Positions 33,128 to 44,300 of a stretch of DNA of 64,000 nucleotides are shown here, piece after piece. Under the pieces are notes generated by a model. It was given only the letters and a program-made list of their open reading frames with translations, was not told the origin of the DNA and searched no databases. The first letter of the stretch is position 1, and every line of letters starts with the position of its first letter. The translations under genes and the position numbers were made by a program. The DNA is taken from the NCBI GenBank assembly GCA_949318235.1, contig OX439128.1:51262674-51326673 (forward strand), in the 5' to 3' direction. This stretch comes from Ecdyonurus torrentis (Eukaryota > Arthropoda > Insecta > Ephemeroptera > Heptageniidae).

Positions 33128-34348
33128 CCATGTTTTTAAACAGGATCAATTTGATGGATATTTATTGGCCAATATTATTTATGGGTAATATTTTTATTCG
33201 GTATGTAAAAGAAAAAAAGAAGTGCATATCTACTACGTACTCTAATTCTACAATTTACTTAAAACATCTACGTACATCCACAAAAAATTAAATAACTAAT
33301 ATACACAAAGCATACTACCTGTTAGAAAGTCAGAAAAGCGATGAAAATTATTAAGTTCAATATAATTCTGAACAAAATATTTATAGGTGTGTGTATGCGA
33401 GTTGAAAGCAGACAAAGAACTAAAAGAAACCTATAAAGCTACACGTTACAAAAGCTTTGTTATGTAATTCTCCAGATACATGCTAGTTGCGTGCAATCAC
33501 AAATGGATTAACTTCACTACCCTCTAGGGAAATAACAAAAGCGAGCTTCATACGTATTGCTACACTAGCATACAGCATGCATGTGGCAAATACATATTAT
33601 AATGAAATACTTTAATAGCAAAGTAGGGACAAATACAAAACATGCAACGTAAAGATACTAACATATAGTCATTTGAAGAAATTGAAAAGTAGTTTATTAC
33701 ACAACAAAAACTGTCTTATATTGCGTGGCACCAAAAATGAAGTTTTTTTTTTTTTTTTATTATTATTATTTTTCCACCACAGAGTTGTCTCCACCAAAGT
33801 TGTTGATGCGATTGAATAGAGCGAATATTTCAGGCTTCCAAGAAACTGTTGTAAAGAATAATTTTACATAAAAATATAAAGTACTACTAAATATATTAAA
33901 AGATACCAATAATATAATTTAATAATGCACACTCTACCACTCAAACCAAAAATAATATGAAAAGTTCTTACCCAGTTTGATAAAGGGTGATTTTGGTTGA
34001 CTTTCCCTCAAATTTTTACCTTACTAACCCAATTATAAGATTATTGCTACGTTTTAATAATCTACGCACTTTGTTTTAAACCTAAATATACTAAAAAATT
34101 TCCTTTTCTGGACGTGATTCAAAATTAAATTACAATTTATTTGAGAAAACTTCACACATCACCTGCTGATGTGTGTGCGCCCGCGCCGGAAAATGATAAT
34201 GTAAACAGATTACCAACTTAACAAATTTAAATAACTTCTTTCAACCACTATATTCAGTAAGCATTTGAATTTACAACTGCTTAATTTGTTTCATATACCC
34301 TTTCAGCTTCAATTTATTACATTTTTTACGTATTTTCTTTATTTTATT

Positions 34349-36539
34349 GAAGCTTTCTAACAAAATGACGGTTGGTTCAAAATTTGACCTTGAGCGAATT
34401 ACGGCAACAGTGTCGTGGGGACCAGATTCAAATAAAAGCAATGGAGTGCATAGGAGAGCGTATTGATTTTGATTTAATTAAAATAGAAAGAGGTAAAAAG
34501 TCGCGGTTTTCGGTCGTGGTCTGATTAGATGAACATCTTAGCTTTCGATTGATATGATTTTGGCTCCAAAAAATTAATTATTATTAATTAACACAGGTAA
34601 TTAAAAAATACCTTATGAATAGTGCTGATATAAAAATTGTTGTCATTCGAATTTAAAATGAACTAGAATCATGAAAATTGGTACAAAGGTAGATCAATAC
34701 CTTAGTCATAAGTTACCAAAAGGTTAATTACCTAACCCACCCCTAAAGGGTGTAAAAGGGGTAGTTAACCCCCGAAAATTAAAATAATCCGATTTCAAAA
34801 GTTTTAACGATGTTGGTGGGGTAAAGTGACCCGCCTAAGAAGACTGTGATATTAATTTTTTTTAATTTCCACCCCTCACCGATCTAAGGGGTAGTTTACC
34901 CTTAAAATTGCATCATTTCGAATTTGTAGGTTTTCAACAAACAAAACGTTGTTTCCGGGGTTTCTGGACTTGCTGAAGACAATGATGCATACAAAAAAAT
35001 TCTAGCTTCAACCCCTAAAGAGCAAGGGGTAGTTTTAACCCTAATTTCCAATTAAACCAAAATCAAAAATAAAAGTGTCATTTCCGGTGAAAAGCAAAGT
35101 GCTAAAAATATAAGTGGTAGTTTCGAATTTTTATCTTCCACCCCTAACGTGCTAGGGGGTAGTTTTCACCCTTAAATTAAATTTAAATAAAATCAGGCCA
35201 TCAAAGTGTCATTTCTGAGGTAAAAAAATATGCTGAAGACGATAGTGAGGTTTAAAAAATTCTATCTTCAACCCCTAGCGCGCTAGGGGTAGTTTCGCCC
35301 TAATTTTTGGAATAATTAATATAGACTATAAAGGTGTCGATTTAGGGGTTAAAAACTCTTCTGAAGACGATGGTGACACTTACAAATTTTTATCTTCAAC
35401 CCCTAACTTGCTGGGGGTAGTTTTTTAGCTTTTTTTGGTAATCAAATTAAAAATATTGGCAAAAACTACCCCTAGCAAGTTAGGGGTTGAAGATAAAAAT
35501 TTCTAAGTGTTACCATCGTCTTCAGAAGAGTTTTTAACCCCTAAATCGACACCTTTATAGTCTATATTAGTTATTCCAAAAATTAGGGTGAAACTACCCC
35601 TAGCGCGCTAGGGGTTGAAGATAGAATTTTTTAAACCTCACCATCGTCTTTAGCATATTTTTTTACCTCAGAAATGACACTTTGATGGCCTGATTTTATT
35701 TAAATTTAATTTAAGGGTAAAAACTACCCCCTAGCACGTTAGGGGTGGAAGATAAAAATTCGAAACTACCACTTATATTTTTAGCACTTTGCTTTTCACC
35801 GGAAATGACACACTTTTATTTTTGATTTTGGTTTAATTGGAAATTAGGGTTAAAACTACCCCTTGCTCTTTAGGGGTTGCAGCTAGAAAATTTTTGAGTG
35901 CACCATTGTCTTCAGCAAGTTCAGAAACCCCGGAAACAACGTTTGTTTTGTTGAAAACCTACAAATTCGAAATGATGCAATTTTAAGGGTAAACTACCCC
36001 TTAGATCGGTGAGGGGTGGAAATTAACAAAAATTAATATCACAGTCTTCTTAGGCGGGTCATTTTACCCCACCAACATCGTTAAAACTTTTGAAATCGGA
36101 TTAGTTTTATTTTCGGGGGTTAACTACCCTTTTTAGACCCTTTAGGGGTGGGTTAGGTAATTAACCCTTTGGTAACTAATGACTAAGGTATTGATCTACC
36201 TTTGTACCAATTTTCATGATTCTAGTTCATTTTAAATTCGATTGACAACAATTTTTATATCAGCACTATTCATAAGGTATTTTTTAATTACCTGTGTTAA
36301 TTAATAATAATTAATTTTTTGGAGCCAAAATCATATCAATCGAAAGCTAAGATGTTCATCTAATCAGACCACGACCGAAAACCGCGACTTTTTACCTCTT
36401 TCTATTTTAATTAAATCAAAATCAATACGCTCTCCTATGCACTCCATTGCTTTTATTTGAATCTGGTCCCCACGACACTGTTGCCGTAATTCGCTCAAGG
36501 TCAAATTTTGAACCAACCGTCATTTCGTTAGAAAGCTTC
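34349..36539. mobile_element. Giant foldback element: 2.2-kb inverted repeat with internal tandem repeats
   Basis: The left arm runs from GAAGCTTTCTAAC (34349) to about 35426 and the right arm from about 35460 to GTTAGAAAGCTTC (36539). They are near-identical reverse complements of about 1.08 kb with a loop of only about 33 nt. Each arm carries six degenerate repeats of about 130 bp, each marked by a small internal palindrome of the form CCCCTA-n-CTAGGGGTAGTTT (left arm near 34740, 34872, 35012, 35141, 35272 and 35400) and, in most units, by a GCTGAAGACGATGGTG-like block. No protein frame is visible. The architecture resembles foldback (FB/Galileo/Tu-type) transposons with long, internally repetitive inverted ends. 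It ends about 205 bp before the HSL start codon. Confidence 0.9.
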
Positions 36540-36744
36540 TTTGAAGTTAAAGACTATCTTGGAAAATATTTAGTTGGCTAACTTGCATAAGCAGCTGTAA
36601 AAAAAAAAAAAAAAAAAAAAAGTCAGCTGCCAAAAAAAAAAAAAGGTATTTTTTGGTTGAACGTTCCGCACACGTTCACGTCACGGGATAAATTGTGAAA
36701 TATGCATGTATTAAATTGATTGTGCGTCTTTATATTTGATAAGC

Positions 36745-39700
36745 ATGTCTGAAGAGTACAACGCAGAAGTGATAGAGGATGAGGAGGTCACAGCTTCCAT
36801 TCATAGCATCATGGAAGCACTGGTCATTCTTAGCAAAGAAAATGCAGAGGCTTTTCGTTCAGATGAAAGCGAAAGTGGACAAAGATTAAGTGCAGCTTTC
36901 TTTGCAATAACTGATCATATCACCACGCTGAGTCCTCTTGTAGACCAGATACGAGCAGTAGCTCCCATGTATGATTTTGATGAAAATACTCCAGGCAATG
37001 GCTACAGAAGTTTTTTAGATATCGTAAACACCTTTGTTATGCATGGAATGAAACTGGGAAGAGAAGTTGCAGCTTCAAAGAGCAATATCTTCTTTAGAAA
37101 AACAGTTTATATGAAGTGAGTATTATAATATTTGTATTGAAAGTGACTATAAATAAATCATAACGTTAATGATGTTATATATACATACATAATTGTTTTT
37201 CAGAGAAGTGGAAGCTTGCAGTCATGTTTTTGCCTCTCTGGGGGTGTGTCTACAACATTTGACTACCCTGATAACTTGGAGTGAACCTGGAGATCTGTTT
37301 CCTGATGAGAAACACTCACCAGCAGAACTTCTAGCCAGAGCACAGAATATTAACCAGTACTGCTTCTATGGACGTTGCTTGGGATTTCAGGTATGCAAAC
37401 ACTATAATTCAGGTGTAAAACTCTTTGTTATACATATCTAGTGAGTGATGACGATGTACCTATTGAAAATGTGGTTTATTTTATTTCAGTTTTGTGATTC
37501 CATGAGGAAGTCCTTGCAATTTATCTGCATTGCTATGGCTTCGTACAGTGAAGCTTACTACAATCCAGGAGGTTTGTTCAGCAAAGCCACAACTTCTGTC
37601 GTCACAGGTATGTTTATCAGCTCAATTTAAATACAGATCAATATCACACATTAATATCGATTACTATCAATATATAGGGAGCAAGTATCTACTAGATCCT
37701 GAGCTCCGAGCTAGGAGGATCGTCAATATTGCTCAGTACTCCAATGTCGAGTTTTGCAAGTCTTTCTGGCAGCTTGCAGAAACAGGTAATAAGTTATCCA
37801 GTTTTTTTATATTTTTTTCACTTCCTATGAATTACATTTTCTTAATTAAATTTCTCATCTCTCAGATCTGATGCAGAGATTGCCCAGCTTAGTGACTCCA
37901 TCCATTGCCGTCAATCAAGAAATCTCTATTCCTCCTCAGCCTCTAACACTGCGAGGTCAGGATGGCAGAGAGGTAGAGGTGCCCATACCATCGTCTCATA
38001 TCGGAACTGCCCCGGTGTTAGTACGTCTCCTCTCTGCTCATCAACGTCAGGGCATGGTCAGTCCAACATTGGGTTCTTGAAGGAGTTATCACACTTGTTT
38101 GTTTATGATCCACAATGTAGTTTCATTGCATATTCTAAATAAGAACATAGTCCTGAACTGAATCAATATATACGCGAATTTCTAAATTTTGAATTCATAA
38201 AGTATTTTTCATTAATTTTTGAAAGTCACAAAATAACTTCATAGTCGGCAACTTTTCCCTATACTCACATGTATTAGTTACCGTCTGTGACATCATTTTT
38301 TGATTTTCAAAAACTAATTAAAAATACTAAATGAACTCAAAAATTAGAAATTCGCATATCAATCAATTCAGGGCAGTGTCCTGTCCTCTTTTAGAATATG
38401 AAATAAAATCAGCCACTTTTTTTTTTTGGGGGGGGGGGGGGGGTATTACTATTAATTAATGCTTTCATAAGATGTACTGTAACTGTAGTACATTATAAAA
38501 TAGAAAGATCCACATTAATTGGGGTTACTACATTACTATAAAAGTTTTTTTTTATCTTCAAACAAAAAAATTGAAATTCTTTGCAATATTATGTGCATTT
38601 CTAATGATTTGATTTGTGTTTTTTTTTTTAATATATTATAATTTAAAAGAAAAAAATGTCAAGTACTGTAATTTAATTTCCTGCTTAATACAGAGATATA
38701 GCAGGCAATATGCATGTAAAATGTGACTGGTATTATTTTTTGTTCTCTACGTACTGGTAACAATATGATTTACAATCAGTAATTGGTCATAAAAAATGGA
38801 GTTGATAATCTCTATACTGTAATATTGTTTTATACTATGCAGACGTAGAGATAGGAGGAGAGAGAAATTTCCTTGTAACTTGTATTTCTTGACATAACCT
38901 TATGTTCCAGGTTGGCAAAGCTGCAGAAAGCAGTAGCAGCCTACCGCCATCACGAGGACTTATCGTGCACTGTCACGGAGGTGGATTTGTAGCCCAGAGC
39001 TCTCGCTCTCACGAGTGCTACTTACGAGACTGGGCCAGTCGCCTTGGAGTTCCCATCCTCTCTGTAGACTACTCTCTAGCTCCCTCTGCTCCATTCCCTC
39101 GAGCACTGGAGGAAGCTCTGTATGCTTACTGTTGGGCTCGACAGAACTGCCACTTGTTAGGTTCCACGGGAGAGAGAGTCATTCTCATCGGAGACTCTGC
39201 TGGAGCAAACCTCAACTTGGGTGTGGCTATGAAGTGCATTGAAATGGGACTCCCTGCTCCTCATGGACTCTTCCTGGCATACATTCCGATTCTGGTCTCA
39301 TTTATTCCATCTCCAGCAAGACTGCTCTGTCTCATGGATCCATTGTTGCCATTTGGCTTCATGATGAGGTGTTTAAAAGGTTAGAATGTTAGAATTATTA
39401 TTAGTTAGCTACTAACAAATGAATGGATGTTAAAAGAATAGGGATAAAATATAATATAATACGATATACCTAGTATCTCATGTTCTGTTACTACTGTACA
39501 TCAAAGGCACATCATTACATAACACCTTCAGACTTATTCATGCTTTAGACTAGAATTTTTAAGTTAACATGCTCTAATCTCTCTCTTACTGTTTTGTACA
39601 GCTCTGGACAAAAGTTTAAGAACAATTTGTAAAGGCAAACAGAAACCACAGTCTGTTATCTTTATGAGAAAATGCGTTGGTGGGAACTAATTTGCCTCAT

Positions 39701-41270
39701 TTGGGAACTTTTGTCCAGAGCTGTACTGTACACAAGATTGTGATTGTATATTTTTACCATTCAAACTCAGCATTACAGTATTTCTCTTAAAAGATTAACA
39801 TTGCAAATTTAAGTTTGAGTTTGAGTTTGAGTTTTTGAGTGGTAAAATGTATCATCACAAACATATGTACTGTACTGTGTTAGTTCTGTTGCTTATAATA
39901 AAGGTATGGAATATAATTCATTTTTAAAAAGAAACATTAAAATATAGAAGAGAAAAAAAAAAAGGGGGGGGGAATAACGAATAGTGAAAATTTGAAGCCT
40001 TTAAGAATATGCACTAGATAGTATGAATGCTACACCCAATTTAGTTTTGCTCCAGTAATGCTCACTGACAACTGGTGTTAATATTACAGCATACGCGGGT
40101 CATATCTCTACTCCCCCTGAGCAGCCACGTCAGGAAAGTAAGGACAGTCCGTCCCAAGACAGTCCCACTGTCCAAGTAGCAGGCAGTGATGCTGGCTCCT
40201 TTGAGGAGGTATCTCGTAGTGAAGTCACCGAGCCTGCTTTGAAAAGCCCCTCCAAGGTAATAATCAATAACTTGGGTGCTAGATATATGTGTCTTGTACA
40301 GTCACTAAAGTGTAAAATTAAATTTGCAGTGTCTATATGGGAAAACTATAGTAACATACAAGGGTGGGTGATGGGTGGGTTTTCTTCCACCACTAACTTA
40401 AGGAGAGTTGAGAAAAGAGGAGAACGCATGATTTTAGAGACAAATGAAGAAATGGTTCTCTTTCTTTTTGTTCACCTAAACATGGCATACAGCAGGCAGG
40501 CAGCAATCAGGCAGCCTTGTAACACCGCATGACCTTGCATTACAATCAATGCAGCACAATGCAGACAGTCTAGCAGTCCAGGTGACAAAGATTTCTCCTA
40601 TAACTCTCCTTAAGTCAGTAGTAGAAGACAACCCACCCACCACCCACTCTCATATGTTTACATGGATTTCCAACATAACAGTTGCAAAATTCATTTTATA
40701 ATATAGTGACCATACAAATTTTACTGCAATATTCTGACAACATATTAATAATAATATTTTGTGACAGATGTCAGATCCTGGTTCAGACACGCTAACTACC
40801 GTGTCCCTCGTATCTCAACCTTCCTCGCAGCCAGAAGACGCCAATTCTGCCGCTGCTCGCTCTCGCCGCTATGTGGCTCAGTTCCTGGACAGATACGTGC
40901 TCGACACTTCTGCTTCTCGTGCTCGTGACGAGGAGGAACAAGACGTTTTATTTGAAGCTCCGCCTCCTGACGAAGAGCCCTTGGAAGTGGTGAGCCCGAG
41001 CTTCTCTGAGCGTCTCAGCTCCATGGCCACATCAATCACTGGCAAGTTCTCGTCCAGCAGTCGGGAAATCAGCAGAGAACCAAGTCAGGATGCTCAAGCT
41101 GGGTATGTTGTTGAATGAAATTTCATAATAAAAAGCTTTTCAAAGATTAAATTGATAGTGGGAAAAAAAAATAACTTAAAAACAACATTGTTACAATACG
41201 ACACTTATAATGTTGAAAATTATTCCACCTGAATTTTGTAACTTTGTGGCTCGTTAGCATGTGATATATC

Positions 41271-41345
<75 letters not shown>

Positions 41346-44300
41346 TTATTAAACACAATGCGTGTACAACATACATCTAAATATTCAATTTATAGACCAA
41401 TTGACATACATAATCAGTACGTACATATAATAATATCCAAAGAGCCACATCATTATACATGCTGAACATTTCCCTCGGTATAATAGCCCATACTTGACTT
41501 AGTATTGACTGATACAGGAACAACTGTTTTGAAGCCGACTATACGCAATTTTGCTCACATCCGCTTATTTTAAATTGATTTTTTATAATTGTGCTTATTG
41601 TTTATTTTATTTGACTTTTCCATGTCATCCATGATATTATTGTATTCAGCACACTCCTGTCAGTGCATTTGACTTAAATGATATTTTGATTGCAGCTCGC
41701 CAACATTGCCACTCGATCCGTCAGAACTGGACTCACTGCTAGAACATGACCCAAGTGATGAGTTCAGATTTACTGTTCCTAAAGATCCGTACCTCAGTCC
41801 ATACTATGCAAGTGACCAAGTGCTCAGCAAGCTGCCGCCTGTCAAAATACTTGTAAGTTCTCAAAGTTCAAAGTGTCGTTTGTAGAATATTTATCATTTT
41901 TATTTCTTTTATATTGTTGCTTAAAATTAATTAATAGATACAGTATATCATCAGACTAGAGCACAAACCATGTATCTACAAAGGCAGCTAAGTTGAAAAT
42001 CTTATCTTTTTGTCTATTGTTTTGAACTTCATTGGTTTTGAAGATACACGGTTTGTGCTTTAAGGGACGATATGATATTAAAATAATAATAATAATAGGT
42101 CTATATAATAATAGTATTTAGGAAAAGGAAAAGTACCATCGTGGTATGGACACAAATGTGAAGCTAAAATAGGATAGAGAGGAACCAAATGAGAGTTGAC
42201 GCCAGGCAGCAGCGTCAACTGAAAATCTCAAATGGGGATAGGTTTATAAAATATATATATTTTGAGGAAATATATACTATGCCATTATGTCTCATGCCAT
42301 TATGCACGGCCCTAAACACGCGTTAGCGTTGTAAGGCGAGAACTTTATGCATACATCCTCTATTTTTCTTTCCTGTCTTCTTTTTACTTTATTTCGCCTT
42401 AAAAGCACAGTAATATGTATATAACTAGCAAGTATGTGGTTTAAAATACGTTCGAATTTTCTCGCGCCGATTTATTAACCAATCGGCGCGTGTGGCAGGT
42501 GCGCCACTGGGTATAAAAGCCCAGAAAATTCGCAGACCACTGCACAGTCAGCTAGCAGATGTCATGGTGTGAGCATCATCTCTAGCTTGACTGTGTTACT
42601 CTTCCCGTTACACTGATGAGCCTGTGGGAGGGCGAAACGTTTGTAACTATTGAGTTATATTTGTTTTTTATGTACAATGTATTGCTGTGCTTGCAACCCC
42701 CCGCCTCCTACTCAAATTCCTATATCTCCTAATTAATATATGCATAAAGTTCTCGCCTTACAACGCTAATGCGTGTTTAGGGCCGTGCATAACGGCATGA
42801 GACATAATGGCATAGTATATATTTCCTCAAAATATATATATTTTATAAACCTATCCCCATTTGAGATTTTCAGTTGACGCTGCTGCCTGGCGTCAACTCT
42901 CATTTGGTTCCTCTCTATCCTATTTTAGCTTCACATTTGTGTCTATATAATAATAGCCTAATAAAATAATAATAATAATGAAAATTAACTAAATGTAAAT
43001 TTTGTAAATAATATATTTGAAAGAAACCAGCAAGGTCCTTATCATAGTGAATAGAGTCCCATGGCTTGGTAAAAAAACTTGCTAGCACAGAGATTAAAAA
43101 AATTAAAACAACAACAACATTGGATGTATTCTGGCAAGAGAGATGGAGTGTGTTTTGCCTTATAGTCCTTTACAGACTCGGAGAGAATGATTTTTTGTTC
43201 ATTTTCCATTTGATCATGCTTTTTTGATCACTAATAGTTTGATCAGGATTTTTTGATCATTTTCGCCTTTTGATCATTAATTTTTGATAATTTTGATCCT
43301 TTGATCATTATTTTTTGATCATTTTCATCAATTGATCATTATTTTTTATTATTTTCATCGTGTGATCATTATTGTTGATCATTTTCATCAATTGATCATT
43401 ATTTTTGATCATTTTCATCATTTAATCATTAGTTTTGATCATTTTCATCAATTGATCATTATTTTTGATCATTTTCATCAATTGATCATTATTTTTGTTC
43501 ATTTTCATGATTTGATCATTATTTTTGATCATTTTCATCAATTGATCATTATTTTTGATCATTTTCATGATTTGATCATTATTTTTGATCGTTTTCATCA
43601 ATTGATCATTATTTTTGACCATTTTGATTGTTTGATCATTAATTTTGACCATTTTCATCATTTGATCATGCTTTTTTTTATCATCCATAATTTCTCTCTG
43701 AGTCTGTAAAGACTGTAAAGACTGATGAAGGCAAAACACTCTCCATCTCTCTTGGAGTTTATTGTTAAAATATTTCCAATGTGTAAGTTTTTTTATATCT
43801 GTGCTAGCAAGCTTTTCACCAAGTTATGGTACTATCTTCACGATGGTAAGATCCTTGCTGGTTTCTTCTAGCATTTTCTTTCTAATGTATCATACTTAAC
43901 TGCAATGGTTTGTTTTCCTTGATATCTCTTTATAAAAATAATAGAAAGATAAAACATCATTGTTTTTGCACATAGCTATATAAGTGTTACAAAACATTTC
44001 TTTGCCTAAATGTGTGTAAGTTTTGTTGGCTTAAGTGATGATTTTATCCAGTCTCTCCAACTTGACCCCTGCTTGGATGACTGCGTTATGTTTGCTCGCA
44101 AACTAAAGAACTTGGGCAACGATGTGCACCTTGACGTCCTTGCCAGCTTACCTCATGGCTTCCTCAACTTTGCACTGGTAAGAAAACAGTTGTATATCTC
44201 AGGTTTTGTTATTTTTGTGGTGGAGTGTGCTATTCAATAGAGGTTGTAGTGAAGGTGCGTGGAAAAAGCTTAGGATCCCCTAATTTTCTATCCTTTAGCA

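Larger units (their letters stand above)
32072..34348. other. GUK1 upstream region
   Basis: No further gene recognised between the GUK1 start and the giant palindrome. It contains a palindrome-family fragment (32325-32415), dispersed repeat copy 3 (32530-32700), a three-unit tandem repeat (32945-33127), a G run (32270-32283) and otherwise AT-rich unique-looking DNA. The GUK1 promoter must lie here but shows no distinctive box that I can defend. Confidence 0.55.
42115..42940. mobile_element. Foldback retroelement-like insertion carrying promoter and hammerhead motif
   Basis: Arms of about 200 bp (about 42148-42352 and 42745-42944) are near-identical reverse complements, from GGACACAAATGTGAAGC inward to the GCGAGAACTTTAT / ATAAAGTTCTCGC pair. 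They enclose a loop of about 390 bp. The 16-bp direct repeat GTCTATATAATAATAG lies on both flanks (42099-42114 and 42941-42956) and could be a target-site duplication. The loop holds a hairpin, CCAAT and TATA-like boxes, and a hammerhead-like motif. Hammerhead motifs are known in Penelope-like retroelements and animal retrozymes, so a derivative of one is inferred. No reverse transcriptase frame is present. Confidence 0.7.

Noticed and set aside
34737..35430. CTAGGGG motifs as interstitial telomeric repeats
   Set aside because: The motif occurs once per 130-bp unit inside small palindromes. It is not a tandem TTAGGG-type array.
43332..43739. Open frames of 125 and 105 codons on opposite strands
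   Set aside because: Both are translations of the 30-bp GATC minisatellite, whose unit length is a multiple of three. The peptides are simple repeats with no family resemblance.
43715..43740. CTGATGAAGGCAAAAC in the CCAGCAAGG MITE as a further hammerhead
   Set aside because: It resembles CUGAUGA...GAAAC, but there is no stem II between the blocks and no stem I pairing, and the phrase recurs in MITE copies as part of their own arms.
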